Source: Ornithodoros turicata (lineage: Eukaryota; Arthropoda; Arachnida; Ixodida; Argasidae). Taken from it: 64,000 bases of DNA. The position numbers and the translations under genes were made by a program. Numbering within the stretch: position 1 is the first letter of the stretch; the number at the start of each line of letters is the position of its first letter. Location: NCBI RefSeq assembly GCF_037126465.1, contig NC_088210.1:20423511-20487510 (forward strand), in the 5' to 3' direction. Positions 10,675-20,688 of this stretch are shown in pieces. A model generated the notes under the pieces. It ran no database searches and was not told the DNA's origin. It saw only the letters and a list, made by a program, of their open reading frames with translations.

Positions 10675-11480
10675 TTAGAGGCTGGTCGAGAGGCTGGAGG
10701 CATAAAGGAAGCGCAGGTGGGTACAGGGTAGTCGTGACAGCGCCCCCTGGTTGTGCAGGACTGGGCCGAGCAGAGAGGCCAAAGATAAGTTGGGGAGAAG
10801 TGGCGTTGGAGGACCAGTCGTTAAGGGAGATATCTGTTTCCATGATAAAAGATAGTGCCGAACGTTGGCTTTCGTGCTAAAAGTTGTGCAGTTGAGGGAG
10901 TTCGATTGGCGCATTTTATATGGGAGTGAGGGTGTGCGTGCAATATTCATTCGAAGGCGATAAGGAGAAGCGATTCTTCTGCTCTATTGCAATGGCAGGC
11001 AATAGTAGAGTCCTGCGGGGGCCAATGAGTTGTTAGAAAGACACATTTTGAGGTATATAGTGTCCGCTCGGAGCTGTCGGGTATGAAAACAGCGCCATCT
11101 GCGGATGTGCAGGGAACAGGCAGAGACAATTAGTGGTAGAGGGGTAGCAGGGAGAGCTCTGGTAGGTGTAGCGCCTCTCGCCATAGTGTTTTGCGCTGGT
11201 GTTGCCGAGGAGGCCTAAGTGTTCCGAGATTGAAGCGTCATTGGCCGTGACGTGTGGCGAGAGCCTGAAGTATGAGTGCGTGGAAACTGCATATTGTGCT
11301 AGGGCGACAAGGGAGCAGGAGAGCCAGAGAGACCTTGATGTCAGTCAGAAGAACCCACAGTGCAGCCGGCAGGCCGAGCAAGTGCTTTAAAGCCGTCAAG
11401 ATGCCGAGGAGTTCTACTTCCATTGAGGGCATTGGGTAAGCGAGGGCAAAGGCGGTTGGGTGAGCTTCCCCCCTCCCCTC
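10675..11480 (-). pseudogene. Non-LTR retrotransposon relic: RNase H to ORF2 C-terminus
   Basis: On the - strand one frame shows RNase H-like segments in order: PSMEVELLGILTAL (the acidic Glu motif) and VLLTDIKVSLALLL (the TDSK motif, with Ser changed to Ile). Other frames then give LWREALHLPELSLLPL and an end segment LASLLGPVLHNQGALSRLP closing with YASSLSTSL. The LLGP and leucine-rich ending matches the copies at 37376, 39227 and 44990. Several frameshifts are needed to read across. RNase H places the element in the I/R1/LOA-like part of the non-LTR tree. No reverse transcriptase remains. Confidence 0.65.
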
Positions 11481-12624
11481 CCCCCACACACAAACGTCAG
11501 CTTATGCATTGGATTTCCCTCTCGCCCCTCCCCCACTACGCGCTTCAACCACAAAAAAATAAAAATAATAAAAAACGCCCCCGTCAGAAAAAAGAAAAAA
11601 AAAACACACACACTAGTTTCAGGACTTTTAAAAATTATGATGGCTTTCAACGAGGATTGCCTGCAATGAATAAAACAAAAACACCCTCTATTTTACCCAC
11701 AATGCCGCAAAACGCAGTACAGCGCAAAGTCTTTTTATAGACGGCAGTGGTTTAAATGCTACCCGACGGAACCCACCTGCAGGAACCCTTAGAGGAGCCT
11801 TCCAGTGTCCTCACAACGAGACATGTTTACTTTATAGGTAGAACAGTATAAGGTGAACAGGAGCCGCAGGAGAGACTCAGGGAAACCCTCGCGGGAACGA
11901 TGAAACCTAGTCGCGTTCTCGCTACATAATGTTGACCCCTGATGCTGAGCTTCTTTATCGCTTACTCTGCAAAGGACCACTTAATAATGCACACGCTCCC
12001 CAGTCGCAACTAATAAGTGACCGTGCCATGAATGTAATCGGTCCCGTTGAAGTTAACCAGGACGCTAATAACGCTAATAACGATGGGTGGGGGGGGGGGG
12101 GGGAAGGGGGACGCCATTGAATTACAAGCACGTCGCTCTGAGCAGAACCACGCGAAGAATGTGAATGTCACTGAAGAGAGATGATATGGATGTTTTATTA
12201 TTGCCGAGCACCTTCGCTACGGCAAATCTCCATGAGAGACTTTCAAGGAGTGCCGCGTGCCATTGTCTCGTACTTGTTGCGTTCTTTCTTTCTTTTTCGC
12301 TTTTCGAAAGGGAGCGGAACAAGAACAAGAAGAAACAAATATTGCGCCGCGTTGCAACCAGCAAGACCCAATCATGATGCGCATTGGGAGTTTTATTGCT
12401 TTGGTGCGCCGTGATTTAATAATAATGCACTCTCCGCGATACGAGGATTAAGATGGCTTACGCATAAATCGAAACGCGAGCGTAAAGCGAGTAAATTTGC
12501 GGCTTATCGAAACAAGTATCGAGAGTATTGTGAGGTTATAAAACACGATTTTGAGATCTGCCTCATACCACCAGAGCGCTGCTGGTGTAATATGCGATTT
12601 CTCACAACATTAATGTAAGAACAT
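11481..12624. other. No supported gene; poly-G run
   Basis: A run of about 15 G lies near 12089-12103. Open frames at 12122-12451 are on both strands and look non-coding. Confidence 0.35.
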
Positions 12625-12674
12625 CAACTGTGGCTGGCTGGCTGGCTGGCTGGCTTGTTGGTTGGTTGGTTGGC
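12625..12674 (+). repeat. Adjoining CTGG and TTGG tetranucleotide arrays
   Basis: GGCTGGCTGGCTGGCT changes into TTGGTTGGTTGG without a gap. The two units differ by one base, which suggests one array that diverged in its right half. Confidence 0.7.
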
Positions 12675-12684
12675 ATGGTGTAAC

Positions 12685-13255
12685 GCAATGGGATAGGATG
12701 CCGCATCAGCGGCGAAACATCCGAGTACGTCTATGAACTCAAGTCGTGCCATCTCATTCTTCAGTGCCCACACCCTCACCCTCAACGCATTAACCTCATC
12801 GTTTTTTAGAGCCATCTTTTTCTTTATCTATCTCATCCTTCTTTCACCATTTGTTAGTCTCTTTTTTTTAAGGCATCTTTGTCTTTAATCTATCTAATCC
12901 TTCACAGTTTGTTAGCTTATCCTTTCTTTCCATATTCTTTTATTTTCTTACCTTTCTGAGGGCCACCGGCCTCCTTCAAGAACTGTACGGTTTTTTTTTT
13001 CATCCTCTTTATCCTTTCATGTGAACCTTTTTGGACTGGGGTAGGATCCTGCACCAAACGCAGGGAAACATCCCATATCACCATCATCATCCATTCATCT
13101 ATGTTGTTGTTATTATTTATTTTATCCTTCTTTTATTCACTTTTCTTCTTTCTTTGCGGAATAGCAAGCCGACGTCCCATTTGGCTGACCATTTCTTCCT
13201 TTTTTCCCCTTTGTTCTAATAAATATATCCCCTCTCCCCCACTACATCATGATCA
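12685..13255 (+). mobile_element. LINE 3' UTRs in series (LINE-A type, then LINE-B)
   Basis: CAATGGGATAGGATGCCGC followed by GGCGAAACATCC is a LINE-A UTR variant. From about 12815 the pyrimidine-rich TCACCATTTGTTAGTC and CATCTTTGTCTTTAATC match the reverse complement of 26500-26640. A second LINE-A-like piece (GGAAACATCCCATATCACCA) lies at 13060. The LINE-B ending GGAATAGCAAGCCGACGTCC and GGCTGACC then AATAAATATATCCCC closes at about 13230. Confidence 0.55.
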
Positions 13256-13302
13256 CTCATTTAATGTCGTTGGCGTGTTGTGTTGCCGGCGGGAGGGTGG
13301 CT

Positions 13303-13327
13303 GGGTTTGAGTGAGTGAGTGAGTGAG
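13303..13327 (+). repeat. (TGAG)n microsatellite
   Basis: Six tandem GAGT/TGAG units are visible. Confidence 0.8.
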
Positions 13328-13835
13328 CCGTGACTTCCCTCCTTCGCATCGGATCTCGCGACATCTACGCACGTGCCCTCGTCGTCAAGCTATGCCGTAC
13401 CCGGTGTCCCTGCACGTGCCGCTAGCGGAGGCGGCCAGATCGCTCGCCTCCGTCCCCTCTCTCTGTTTCTTTACAACCATATAAAGACGGGAGATGAACA
13501 ACAGCCGTGGCTAGGGAAGTAACCTCGTCGGTGGATGTCGAAAGAACGAAGTACGGCATTAGGCTAGGCGCAATGACATCAGCCGCCGTTGTTAACCTAT
13601 TTCTTGCCGCCGCCGCCTCCGAAAGCCAATTGAATTAAATACTCTCTCACTAACTCTCTGGGAAGGAGAAGTGGATTTATCTGGCCTAGCGTATTTGCCA
13701 CGCGTTCTTCAGAAACAAAAAGAAAAATAAAAGATGTAGACGAAGTTAGTGGAACTGGGCAACGCGGTAAAGAGCACAGCTGAAAATGAGACAGCTCCTT
13801 GAAAGCACGTCCGAGTAATTTACTTACGTGGAGGC
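13328..13835. other. No supported gene
   Basis: Relatively GC-rich around 13360-13460, but no exon, promoter motif or repeat was recognised. Confidence 0.3.
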
Positions 13836-13885
13836 GGGAAACATCCCATGGTATTATCATTCATCATTGTTCATTTTGGAGGCGT
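13836..13885 (+). mobile_element. LINE-A 3' tail fragment
   Basis: GGCGGGAAACATCCCATGG and then ATCATTCATCATTGTTC follow the LINE-A tail pattern. Short and diverged. Confidence 0.35.
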
Positions 13886-14327
13886 TACGTTAACGACTTA
13901 GCACCAACCCAGCGCACCAACTCTATTGCTATATAGACAGTCAGTAAGCTGTTCATAACAGCGGTGCTTTGTTATGAAACGGATAAAATCGCCAGGTTGA
14001 TGTTTTCGTCGTAATCTACGCCTGGCGGGAAGCTGCGTGGCATTCACATGGCGACAGATTTTCGGAGAAAAAATTATATGTTGATGAAAAAAAAAAAGAG
14101 AAAAATTATATGTATCTCGCAAACCGGTTGATAAGCGCACTGACGTTTCGCTGTACCTTTTACCATACAATGGGCGTTTCGCGAAAATCCCCCGGCTGAA
14201 TAACTCGGAAACGGCTGACGCTACAGAAGAACTTTCTGTTTTGGCAACGGTAGTTCATTTGCATGCTCAAATTAATTAAATAAAAAATCCTAACTTTTAA
14301 GCAGGAAGGGAGTTGCTCAGGACAGAA
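13886..14327. other. No supported gene
   Basis: AT-rich sequence without a recognised feature. The phrase GTTTCGCGAAAATCCCCCGGCTGAAT near 14175 is echoed near 15010 (CAGCTGGGGGACTTTCGCG, inverted), which hints at another repeat pair. Confidence 0.3.
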
Positions 14328-14370
14328 GCCGCCGATATTTCGAACAGAGACTGTTCTTCTTCTGGGCACC
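14328..14370 (-). repeat. Hammerhead-core-like motif of Penelope type
   Basis: On the - strand the order is CAGAAGA, stem GAACAG/CTGTTC with loop TCT, then GAAATATCGGCGGC. A hammerhead core is CUGANGA, stem II, GAAA; only the conserved U is replaced here. The same unit is at 29105, 51661 (twice) and 56388. Hammerhead motifs are known from Penelope-like retroelements. Assigning this unit to them is inference. Confidence 0.5.
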
Positions 14371-14733
14371 GTCTTCTTTTTAAGCGTCCCACTTTTAAGC
14401 GTTACTTGAACTGCAGCGATCGAGGCTTTCAGCGAAAAACATTTTAAAAAACCGCGTCGTCAAGTATTCGTTTTATTATTTTTTTGAGTAATTAATTCGT
14501 TTCGGTGTACATATTTTTTGCGCCCAGTAGTGCAACAATGAGCTCTTTTGTTCAGCTGCCCCGTTCTCAATTGCGTCTTCGTCGGCATGGTTCACATGGG
14601 GGTGACGAAATGAGGAATAGACGCAAGATACGCTTAAAGATGGGAGTTTCAGTTATTTATTTATTTTTCTAAAATATGCTAATCTATATGCTAATGAGAG
14701 GATAGAGAGGTAGCAAGCGAGCTGGTGGTATAG
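14371..14733. other. No supported gene
   Basis: AT-rich spacer between the hammerhead-like unit and the palindrome. No feature recognised. Confidence 0.35.
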
Positions 14734-14853
14734 ATCCATAACTTAAATACCCGAGACTAGGGGACAAAAAACGACAAACACAGACAAGGTCTCAAGACCT
14801 TGTCTGTGTTTGTCGTTTTTTGTCCCCTAGTCTCGGGTTTTTAAGTTATGGAT
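14734..14853. repeat. 120-bp near-perfect palindrome
   Basis: Arms of 59 bp (14734-14792 and 14795-14853) are separated by only CA. By hand alignment they differ at one position. The arm contains GAGACTAGGGGACAAAAAAC and GACAAACACAGACAAGG. Such a structure would extrude a cruciform or give a very stable hairpin RNA. Confidence 0.93.
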
Positions 14854-14931
14854 ATATGCTAATGTCTATTAATGAGCGCACGCAAATGAGGCACGCACAG
14901 GCTAACTCTCGGCAGATGTCCCACATATGTC

Positions 14932-14934
<3 letters not shown>

Positions 14935-14966
<32 letters not shown>
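14935..14966 (+). repeat. (TTA)n microsatellite
   Basis: About ten tandem TTA units follow CTTTATTATT. Confidence 0.85.
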
Positions 14967-15112
14967 AAACACACAAAGTTCTTGGGTAGCATCGGCCGTG
15001 TCCGAATTATTCAGCTGGGGGACTTTCGCGAAACACCCGGTATAACGCTCACGTTATAAACCACAGCTGCCGTACACCGACGCATCCTAGCCGACTGGAG
15101 GATGCAGAAGCC

Positions 15113-15182
15113 ACCAGAGTAGAGTAGCAAGCCAGCCCTAGCTTGGCTAACATCTCTACAAACCCATAAAGAAGAAGAAGAA
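15113..15182 (+). mobile_element. LINE-D 3' tail fragment
   Basis: GAGTAGCAAGCCAGCCC then TTGGCTAACATCTC resembles the LINE-D ending. It is followed by an AAG-rich tract and a poly-C run at about 15257-15270. Confidence 0.4.
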
Positions 15183-15600
15183 TAAGAAGCCACCAGGATG
15201 GCTAACCTTCCTCACCCCATAATCACCAACAAGAAGCCCTACAAGATTCTGCGCAGCCCCCCCCCCCCCCTTAATTTTTATACCAAGTTGGTAGATTTAC
15301 TGTGACCATGATCGTGGTGTCTGCGATCTCCGTGTCCATGGCTGTTCTTTTTCTTTTTTTTAATTGTTTTATCTACTTATTTCTTCCTCCCATTTACGTG
15401 TACTGAAGTGCGCGGCCCTCTTTTCTTCCAGACCAAACCCGAGTGCAGAAGGCGTAAATATATGATAACTATTTCTTTTGTCACGTGCCACTTCCACGAC
15501 TCGCACATTTGTTTAACCCGCTTATTCGTCTTTTGTAGCTTCCGAAGCGTGTCAACTTTCGTAAGGAGGCCCGCCATAGCGTTGACACTGGCATATAGCT
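15183..15600. other. No supported gene
   Basis: Nothing recognised beyond the poly-C run. The inverted pair GTGTCAAC/GTTGACAC lies at about 15549-15586. Confidence 0.3.
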
Positions 15601-15760
15601 GTTTCCTCTCTCCCACATTCTTAACCTAATTTAGTGTCTGCGATTATTTATAACGATTACGTGTAAAGCTAGAAATCGATTTATCGACAGCTTGTCAGGT
15701 TTTAGAAAAAAAAAATTCACTTCTAACCTCGATTTTCTCTACTTCAGCGTCGACGTGAAC
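15601..15760 (+). promoter_or_regulatory. Possible promoter or 5' UTR of the CCDC12-like gene
   Basis: ATTTATAACG near 15645 could act as a TATA-like element. AAATCGATTTATCGACA near 15673 resembles the DRE (TATCGATA) theme of arthropod housekeeping promoters. A pyrimidine stretch ending in CAG at 15747 could instead be a splice acceptor, leaving 13 nt of 5' UTR in the exon. The two readings exclude each other and I cannot choose. Confidence 0.25.
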
Positions 15761-15806
15761 ATGTCTAACAACACAGGTGTCCCGGACTTTGAAGAAGAAG
15801 CATTAC
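15761..15806 (+). CDS. First coding exon, CCDC12-like spliceosome protein (partial)
   Basis: ATG opens 15 codons reading MSNNTGVPDFEEEAL plus one base of an Arg-type codon (C), then a GTACGT donor at 15807. CCDC12 is a small nuclear coiled-coil protein (cwf18 family) of the activated spliceosome. Its known N-terminus has a short variable stretch followed by LEEEALRRKERL, so the segment GVPDFEEEALR would fit at the same distance from the start. The upstream TTTTCTCTACTTCAG is a good acceptor if a non-coding exon precedes it. The second exon, expected to begin with Lys/Arg-rich coiled coil, was not found downstream. If the donor is ignored, the frame runs into an A tract that encodes Lys residues. 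With only 15 residues a chance match is quite possible. Confidence 0.4.
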
Positions 15807-16645
15807 GTACGTTAAAAAAAAAAAAAAATGAAACGAAAACTATAAACCTTCGAACGCTCATGATAAATTGTTTCCTTTCATTCAAGCTATACCGTGGGCT
15901 TCCCCGCCTCCTCCCACACGACAGAACCGTGCCGCAATTCAAGCCAGTGAGGCCTGAATCCGACTTTTTTTTTTCTTCTTTGTCCTTCCACCCGCATACA
16001 ACTCTTCCCAAAATATTAACGTGCCCTTTCAAAACAGGTTGACAAATTACATTCTCATGCAGCCTCATTCCGGACTCTGTGCGTCTTTTCGAGGTCGTTT
16101 CTCAACATGTACTGAAAAAGACACCAAATAAATAAATAAATAAATAGTACTAAAATTAAAGGAAGGACGTGGCTTTGTGAATCCCGCCCAGCCTTATTTG
16201 TGGTCAATGTGGCTTACTAGCATTCTTTGAATGGGCTTCCATAGAGCGAAGGCCGGGATGACTTGACAGAAAATTGCCTCGAGTCATCCCTTTTCCGCAT
16301 GAACCGTACTATAATCGCGGAAGCCGGCAGGGATGGCTTCGGCTCGCTCCGCCGTGCATTCGGTTATTTTCGGAGGAAGTGAAGCGTGCTTTATTCGTGA
16401 TGTATCTCCCTCGTGATGCTCGTCTACGTGGAAGAGAATAAGAAGCCGTCCTGGCATTCTAATACTTTGCCCCGGATTGAGCAACCGAGAAACAAGATAT
16501 TTGGGTGAGTCGGAAAACAGTATTGTCTCGTGTTTGTGATGTGTTACTGCGTCAGGGGATGACGCCTGTAGTATATTTTCCGTTTCGGAGCGCGGTTATG
16601 CCGCGCGATCGTTTGCACGACGAAGGTTGTTGCCTTCTTAAGATT
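15807..16645. other. No supported gene (intron if the exon is real)
   Basis: A (AATA)n run lies at about 16124-16147. Open frames on both strands around 15740-16070 are explained by A and T tracts. Confidence 0.35.
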
Positions 16646-16896
16646 GAAGTAGCACAACATCTTGGCCCAACTTTGGTCCAATATTGGCGATACCGGCGGA
16701 GTATTGGTGCAAGATTGGACCAATGTTGGGCCTCTATTGCCAATATTGGGTCAATGTTGGGGCAAGATGTTGTGCTGCTGGACCAATGTTGGTCAAATAT
16801 TGGCAATACCGGCCCAATATTGGTCCAAGGTCGGACCGTTGTTGGGCCTCTACTGCCAATATTGGACCAACATTGGGGCCAGATGTTGTGCTGCTT
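16646..16896. mobile_element. CCAATATTGG palindromic MITE, double unit
   Basis: The left end is AGTAGCACAACATCTTGGCCC. The inverted end GATGTTGTGCTGC occurs at about 16766-16779 and GATGTTGTGCTGCTT ends at 16896. The interior is built from near copies of GGCCCAATATTGG and GGTCCAATATTGG in both directions, with exact CCAATATTGG at 16678, 16740, 16814 and 16856. The second unit lacks its own left end and shares the first unit's right end. All three overlapping frames stay open through the repeats, so the long open frames here are not genes. Confidence 0.75.
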
Positions 16897-17201
16897 GGGC
16901 GATTTACACGTCAGGTGTGCCAGCCTATTTGTGTGGCGGCGCGCTACAACTGCGGCATAGTAGGGCAGCTTCCGTCATGTACTCGATGTGCAGTTACACG
17001 CTAACGTTTTTCTCGTCCGTGTTTTCACGGAGCCAAAACAGGCCCGGCCGTTGGAACCTACGGGACTCGATTGCGCTTAGGGTCTCTTTTTGAAGCAAAT
17101 GGACGAGAGATACAGTAGTGTGAAGTGAGCCTAATAGTAGACCGTCGATTTCCAAACTACCGTGTCTACCGCACCCAATCAATTAACTGATAAGATCCTG
17201 A
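16897..17201. other. No supported gene
   Basis: No feature recognised. Confidence 0.35.
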
Positions 17202-17424
17202 GGCCCGGTTTCACAAACGCTGGTTGACTTTGAACCGAGATCAAAGGTTGCTGAAACTCCAAGTTAACACTCTTTTTTTTAATTTTTACAAATGTTAGTT
17301 GGTGGCGTGATGAATGTTTCTGTGACAATAACTCCCTTTAGTGAGGCAGCGTTAAGCGTTAAATTCAAGTTAAGGAACCGTTGATCCGGGTTCAAATTTT
17401 GATCGGCGTTGTTGAAACTGGGCC
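17202..17424. mobile_element. MITE-like element with GGCCCGGTTTCA ends
   Basis: The left end AGGCCCGGTTTCACAAACG pairs with the reverse complement of the right end, AGGCCCAGTTTCAACAACG (about 18 of 22). No clear target duplication is visible. GGCCCGGTTTCA-type ends recur in many invertebrate genomes. No coding capacity. Confidence 0.5.
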
Positions 17425-17469
17425 TAAGTCATGCACGCTGTCATTAGTGAGTTTTCAATATAACGTCTC

Positions 17470-17592
17470 AAGCAGCACAACACCTTGGCCCAATATGGGC
17501 CCAATACCGGCAATACTGGTCCAATATTGGACCAGTACTGGGCCAGTATTGCCAATATTGGTTCAATATTAGGCCAAGATGTTGTACTGCTT
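17470..17592. mobile_element. CCAATATTGG palindromic MITE, single unit
   Basis: It runs from AAGCAGCACAACACCTTGGCC to GGCCAAGATGTTGTACTGCTT, which are near-perfect inverted ends. Exact CCAATATTGG lies at 17521-17530 and 17552-17561. The whole 123 bp is close to self-complementary. The neighbouring element at 16646 is a double version. Confidence 0.8.
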
Positions 17593-18815
17593 AGGGTACG
17601 CTGTCGCCTTTGCGTACGTAAGGGATAGCGTTGGTGGTTCTACGCACGCGCAAGACACAAGCAGAGCGTTTCACGTTGCGCAGAACCACCGCTACGTGAG
17701 CAGAGGCGTTATACTAAAACTCACTACTCATTAAAACTCACTGGTTCCGGTAGGTTCGGTAGCTTTACGGTGACGTCATCAACGGACTATAAACATTGCA
17801 CCGCTAGAGAACAGTGGACTTCAGTCTCGATACCTATTAGGTGTTATTTGTAAATTTATTTGAGTGAACGTTAATTTGCGTTGTCCCGTGCTGTAGTTTG
17901 TTTGTTCGTCCTCTCGTCTTCAACCAAAATTCAGGAATACGTTGTCCTCGTCAAATTTACACCAGCTCGCTTGCATAATCTTTTCATGCTCAACGACGAT
18001 CACTCGTTGAACGAAGAGACGATTGTATTTAGCGTAAACACCATTGTCGTGAATACAATTAGTTTCTTTTCATTTTATTTTTTTCTGCTTAAAATGCTCA
18101 ACAAGAACGAGGAACATTTCGGTGATCTCACCCGGATTGGTTGACCCGGTAATTCGGTTGCACGCATCACGGTGATATGCATTACACATAACTTGCACTC
18201 TTTGTCTGTGCGCAATTTTTGTAACTAAGTAATTTATTACAACTCTACTTCGTACAGACTATAGGTAAAGCTGCGCCAAAGTCGAATCTATATAATGCCC
18301 TAAAAATGGACGCCCCGTATGCTGAAGTCACTCTGTCTCCGTGTCTCTGTAGCAGGCACCGTGCATTCAATTCTGGCGTTAATGGGGACGTAAATGATCA
18401 TATTTATACGGCTTTCCATTAAACCCCCCCCCCCCCCGCGTCATACTAAAAAGCCTTTTCCCTCCCGTCTTCCAGCTTGATCACCACATGTCGTTCTTCA
18501 TTCTATTGCACGTCGTCATTTTCTGTCGTTTATGATCTGTCCTTACTCCATTCCAACAACAACAACAACAACTATATAAATGATTATGGCTGACGGCTGA
18601 TTAACCGCAGTACAAAAGCCGAGAACTTCCCGTAGACAGCCGATGACGATGACACCCTCCATCTAAAAAACTGAGGTCTCGCTCGTAAATCGCGAACGAT
18701 GCAACCGACGAATCCCGGTTCCTTTTGTGTCGGTGTCAAGGTAACGGGACCGAACCCGCACTGTTCTTCTTCTGAGCACCGTCCTCATGATTGGCATGAT
18801 ATTTAAAGGTATGGT
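17593..18815. other. No supported gene
   Basis: A CRE octamer lies at 17771-17778. The phrase TTGCACCGCTAGAGAAC near 17798 is echoed at 53158. A poly-C run of about 15 lies near 18424. (CAA)n lies at 18553-18570. At 18761-18785 CACTGTTCTTCTTCTGAGCAC is a broken piece of the hammerhead-like unit. Confidence 0.35.
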
Positions 18816-19409
18816 CTCATCCTTTCCAGTCGATTTCGAAACTATATAATGTCATTTCATTCCTTGTGGACCCCCCTTCCCCCCACTCACCACGGTATCG
18901 AAAATCCCGCGCGAAATAGTGGCGCAGTTTGACTGTTGTTCGATGCAATACATGACAAGAACAGACGCCGGATGTTGAGAGTATGCAGGAATACCCTCTC
19001 TGAAAAATCGAGAAAACGTCACTCCCCAACAACCAATGCGCGGGTGACCTTGAGAGAAGGAATGCCGCGAGCGTCTCGCAGAGCCACGTGCCGTCTGGAC
19101 GGCGCCTTTCTCATCTGAGCGCCGCCCTCTCACCGTACATGCCGTACATAGTGGTATCGGTTTGATGGATGTGTTTCTGGAGAAGACCTACCCTTTAAAA
19201 GGTCACGAATGACGTGCGACAGGGTTCATGGGTATTTTAGGTCAACAGCGTGCGTGGGCGAAAAAAAAAATCCAACCAGGCTTTCACAAAACAGCTAGAG
19301 GATAATTTTTACATTCTTTGACATTGTGTGGCTGCGTTTTATTGGTATCCTATATATGGTGTCGAAAATTTCGCGACGGCGTAATTCATGCCCTTCCTCG
19401 CCATCCCAG
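18816..19409. other. No supported gene; possible unnamed repeat
   Basis: GGTATCGAAAATCCCGCGCG near 18893 resembles GGTGTCGAAAATTTCGCGAC near 19360, so part of this is probably repetitive. No element ends were found. Confidence 0.25.
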
Positions 19410-19461
19410 GCAGCACAACATCTTGGTCCAATATTGGGCCGACACACACACACACACACAT
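19410..19461 (+). mobile_element. Truncated CCAATATTGG MITE end joined to (AC)n
   Basis: GCAGCACAACATCTTGGTCC then AATATTGGGCC is the left end of the family at 16646 and 17470. It stops abruptly at a (AC)n microsatellite. Confidence 0.7.
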
Positions 19462-19464
19462 AAA

Positions 19465-19530
19465 TGGGATGATGATGAGCTGAGTCATTCTCCGCCGTTA
19501 TGGCGGTACACTGCCAATACACCTTATGTA
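19465..19530 (-). mobile_element. LINE-C 3' end fragment
   Basis: GATGATGATGAGCTGAGTC, ATTCTCCGCCGTTATGGCGG and TACACTGCC follow the reverse complement of the LINE-C UTR seen at 4767-4815. Confidence 0.45.
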
Positions 19531-20045
19531 TACCCTATATACCTTATGTATTTCACCTTCTGGTTTCAATGTCTGCCGGCCATTTCTGATGCGGGTGCTG
19601 CGTTTCTGAAACTTCCCCTGCGGTCGTATCTCTTTCCTGAGAAGGTAAACAGCGCACGGCAAATATGTACCTTGCCAGCGTAATCATTCGTCGATAAGCT
19701 TCACTTACCATGCTAAGTAGTTTGGATATTGCTCAGCAAAGGATGCCGGCGTTCTGGAGAAACAACTCAAACTTTATCGTTTACTTTTGAACTTGCATAA
19801 ATGAAATTTCTCGATGCACCTTACGGGATTTTTTTTCTTCTCCCTTTCATTCGAAGTCATGTTAGGGTCTTGCTGTTTCTTGATGCATGCATTATGGTCC
19901 CGCTGTAAAGAAAATGGTGGACTTGGCTTACACGGTATACACGGCAAAACCTTCCGGGTGATCTCCTATATCCTGTCCGTTTATGTGACTTGACTGCCGT
20001 GACTTCAGCGCATGTACAGTTTGAACATTTGAATACAAAGGGACC
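19531..20045. other. No supported gene
   Basis: Nothing recognised. Confidence 0.35.
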
Positions 20046-20336
20046 AGCGGCATGGCCGAGCGGGTTATAAGGCGTCTCGCTCGTCAGTGGTAGCCATGGT
20101 CGTGCTGAAGACTGGGAGGTGGTGGGTTAGAATCCTACCACCGGCTGTGCTCTCTGACGTTTTCCACGAGTTTTCCGAAGACTTTCCAGACGAATGTCGA
20201 CACAGTTCCCCCTGAAGTCGGTCCACGACGCGTACTAACTCCACGTCCTCCACTCCTTCCTGCTGTCCTCTCTGCATCTGTACGCCGCTCATAGCTATAG
20301 CTGCTTCGCGGCGCTGACGTGGAATAATAAAAAAAG
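20046..20336 (+). mobile_element. SINE1 copy, full length
   Basis: The head starts AGCGGCATGGCCGAGCGGGTT, an A-box pattern of class II (Leu/Ser-type) tRNAs. The B box is mutated to GGGTTAGAATCC. The body CACAGTTCCCCCTGAAGTCG to GCTTCGCGGCGCTGACG follows, ending in an A-rich tail. The B-box change should weaken polymerase III transcription. Confidence 0.8.
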
Positions 20337-20635
20337 AAGAATACGAGGGTAAATGTGGGAATTAATGAGTTCTGGCTAGCATGATACAAACACAACACTT
20401 TGCTGTGGGCTTAATGTGATTTTGTTCTTCGATCATCTACGAAAAACGCTTGACCCGGACAAATATTAGATAATCAATCAATATAGTCACCAGTCGCAGT
20501 ACCACTGAAGTGGCCATAAGACCATAATTCCTTGCGCATTTTCGGTGTTAAAAGCCCTTATTCCTCGCACCAATGCATGTGCTTAAACTTGTCTCAAGCG
20601 TCCCAATACGAATAGATATGGATACGATTACATAT
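20337..20635. other. No supported gene
   Basis: Nothing recognised. Confidence 0.35.
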
Positions 20636-20688
20636 CGCCTCTGGCGATAAAACTCCCCATTCATCTTCCTAAAATAAAGTTGTTGTTT
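20636..20688 (+). mobile_element. LINE-A 3' tail fragment
   Basis: ATCGCCTCTGGCGATAAAAC, then CTCCCCATTCATC and AAAGTTGTTGTT match the tail of the copy at 45305-45366. Confidence 0.6.

Noticed and set aside
16505..17093. Three overlapping + frames of 106-151 codons rich in Trp, Tyr, Gln and Pro
   Set aside because: They are translations of the CCAATATTGG repeat array in all three frames and have no gene features.
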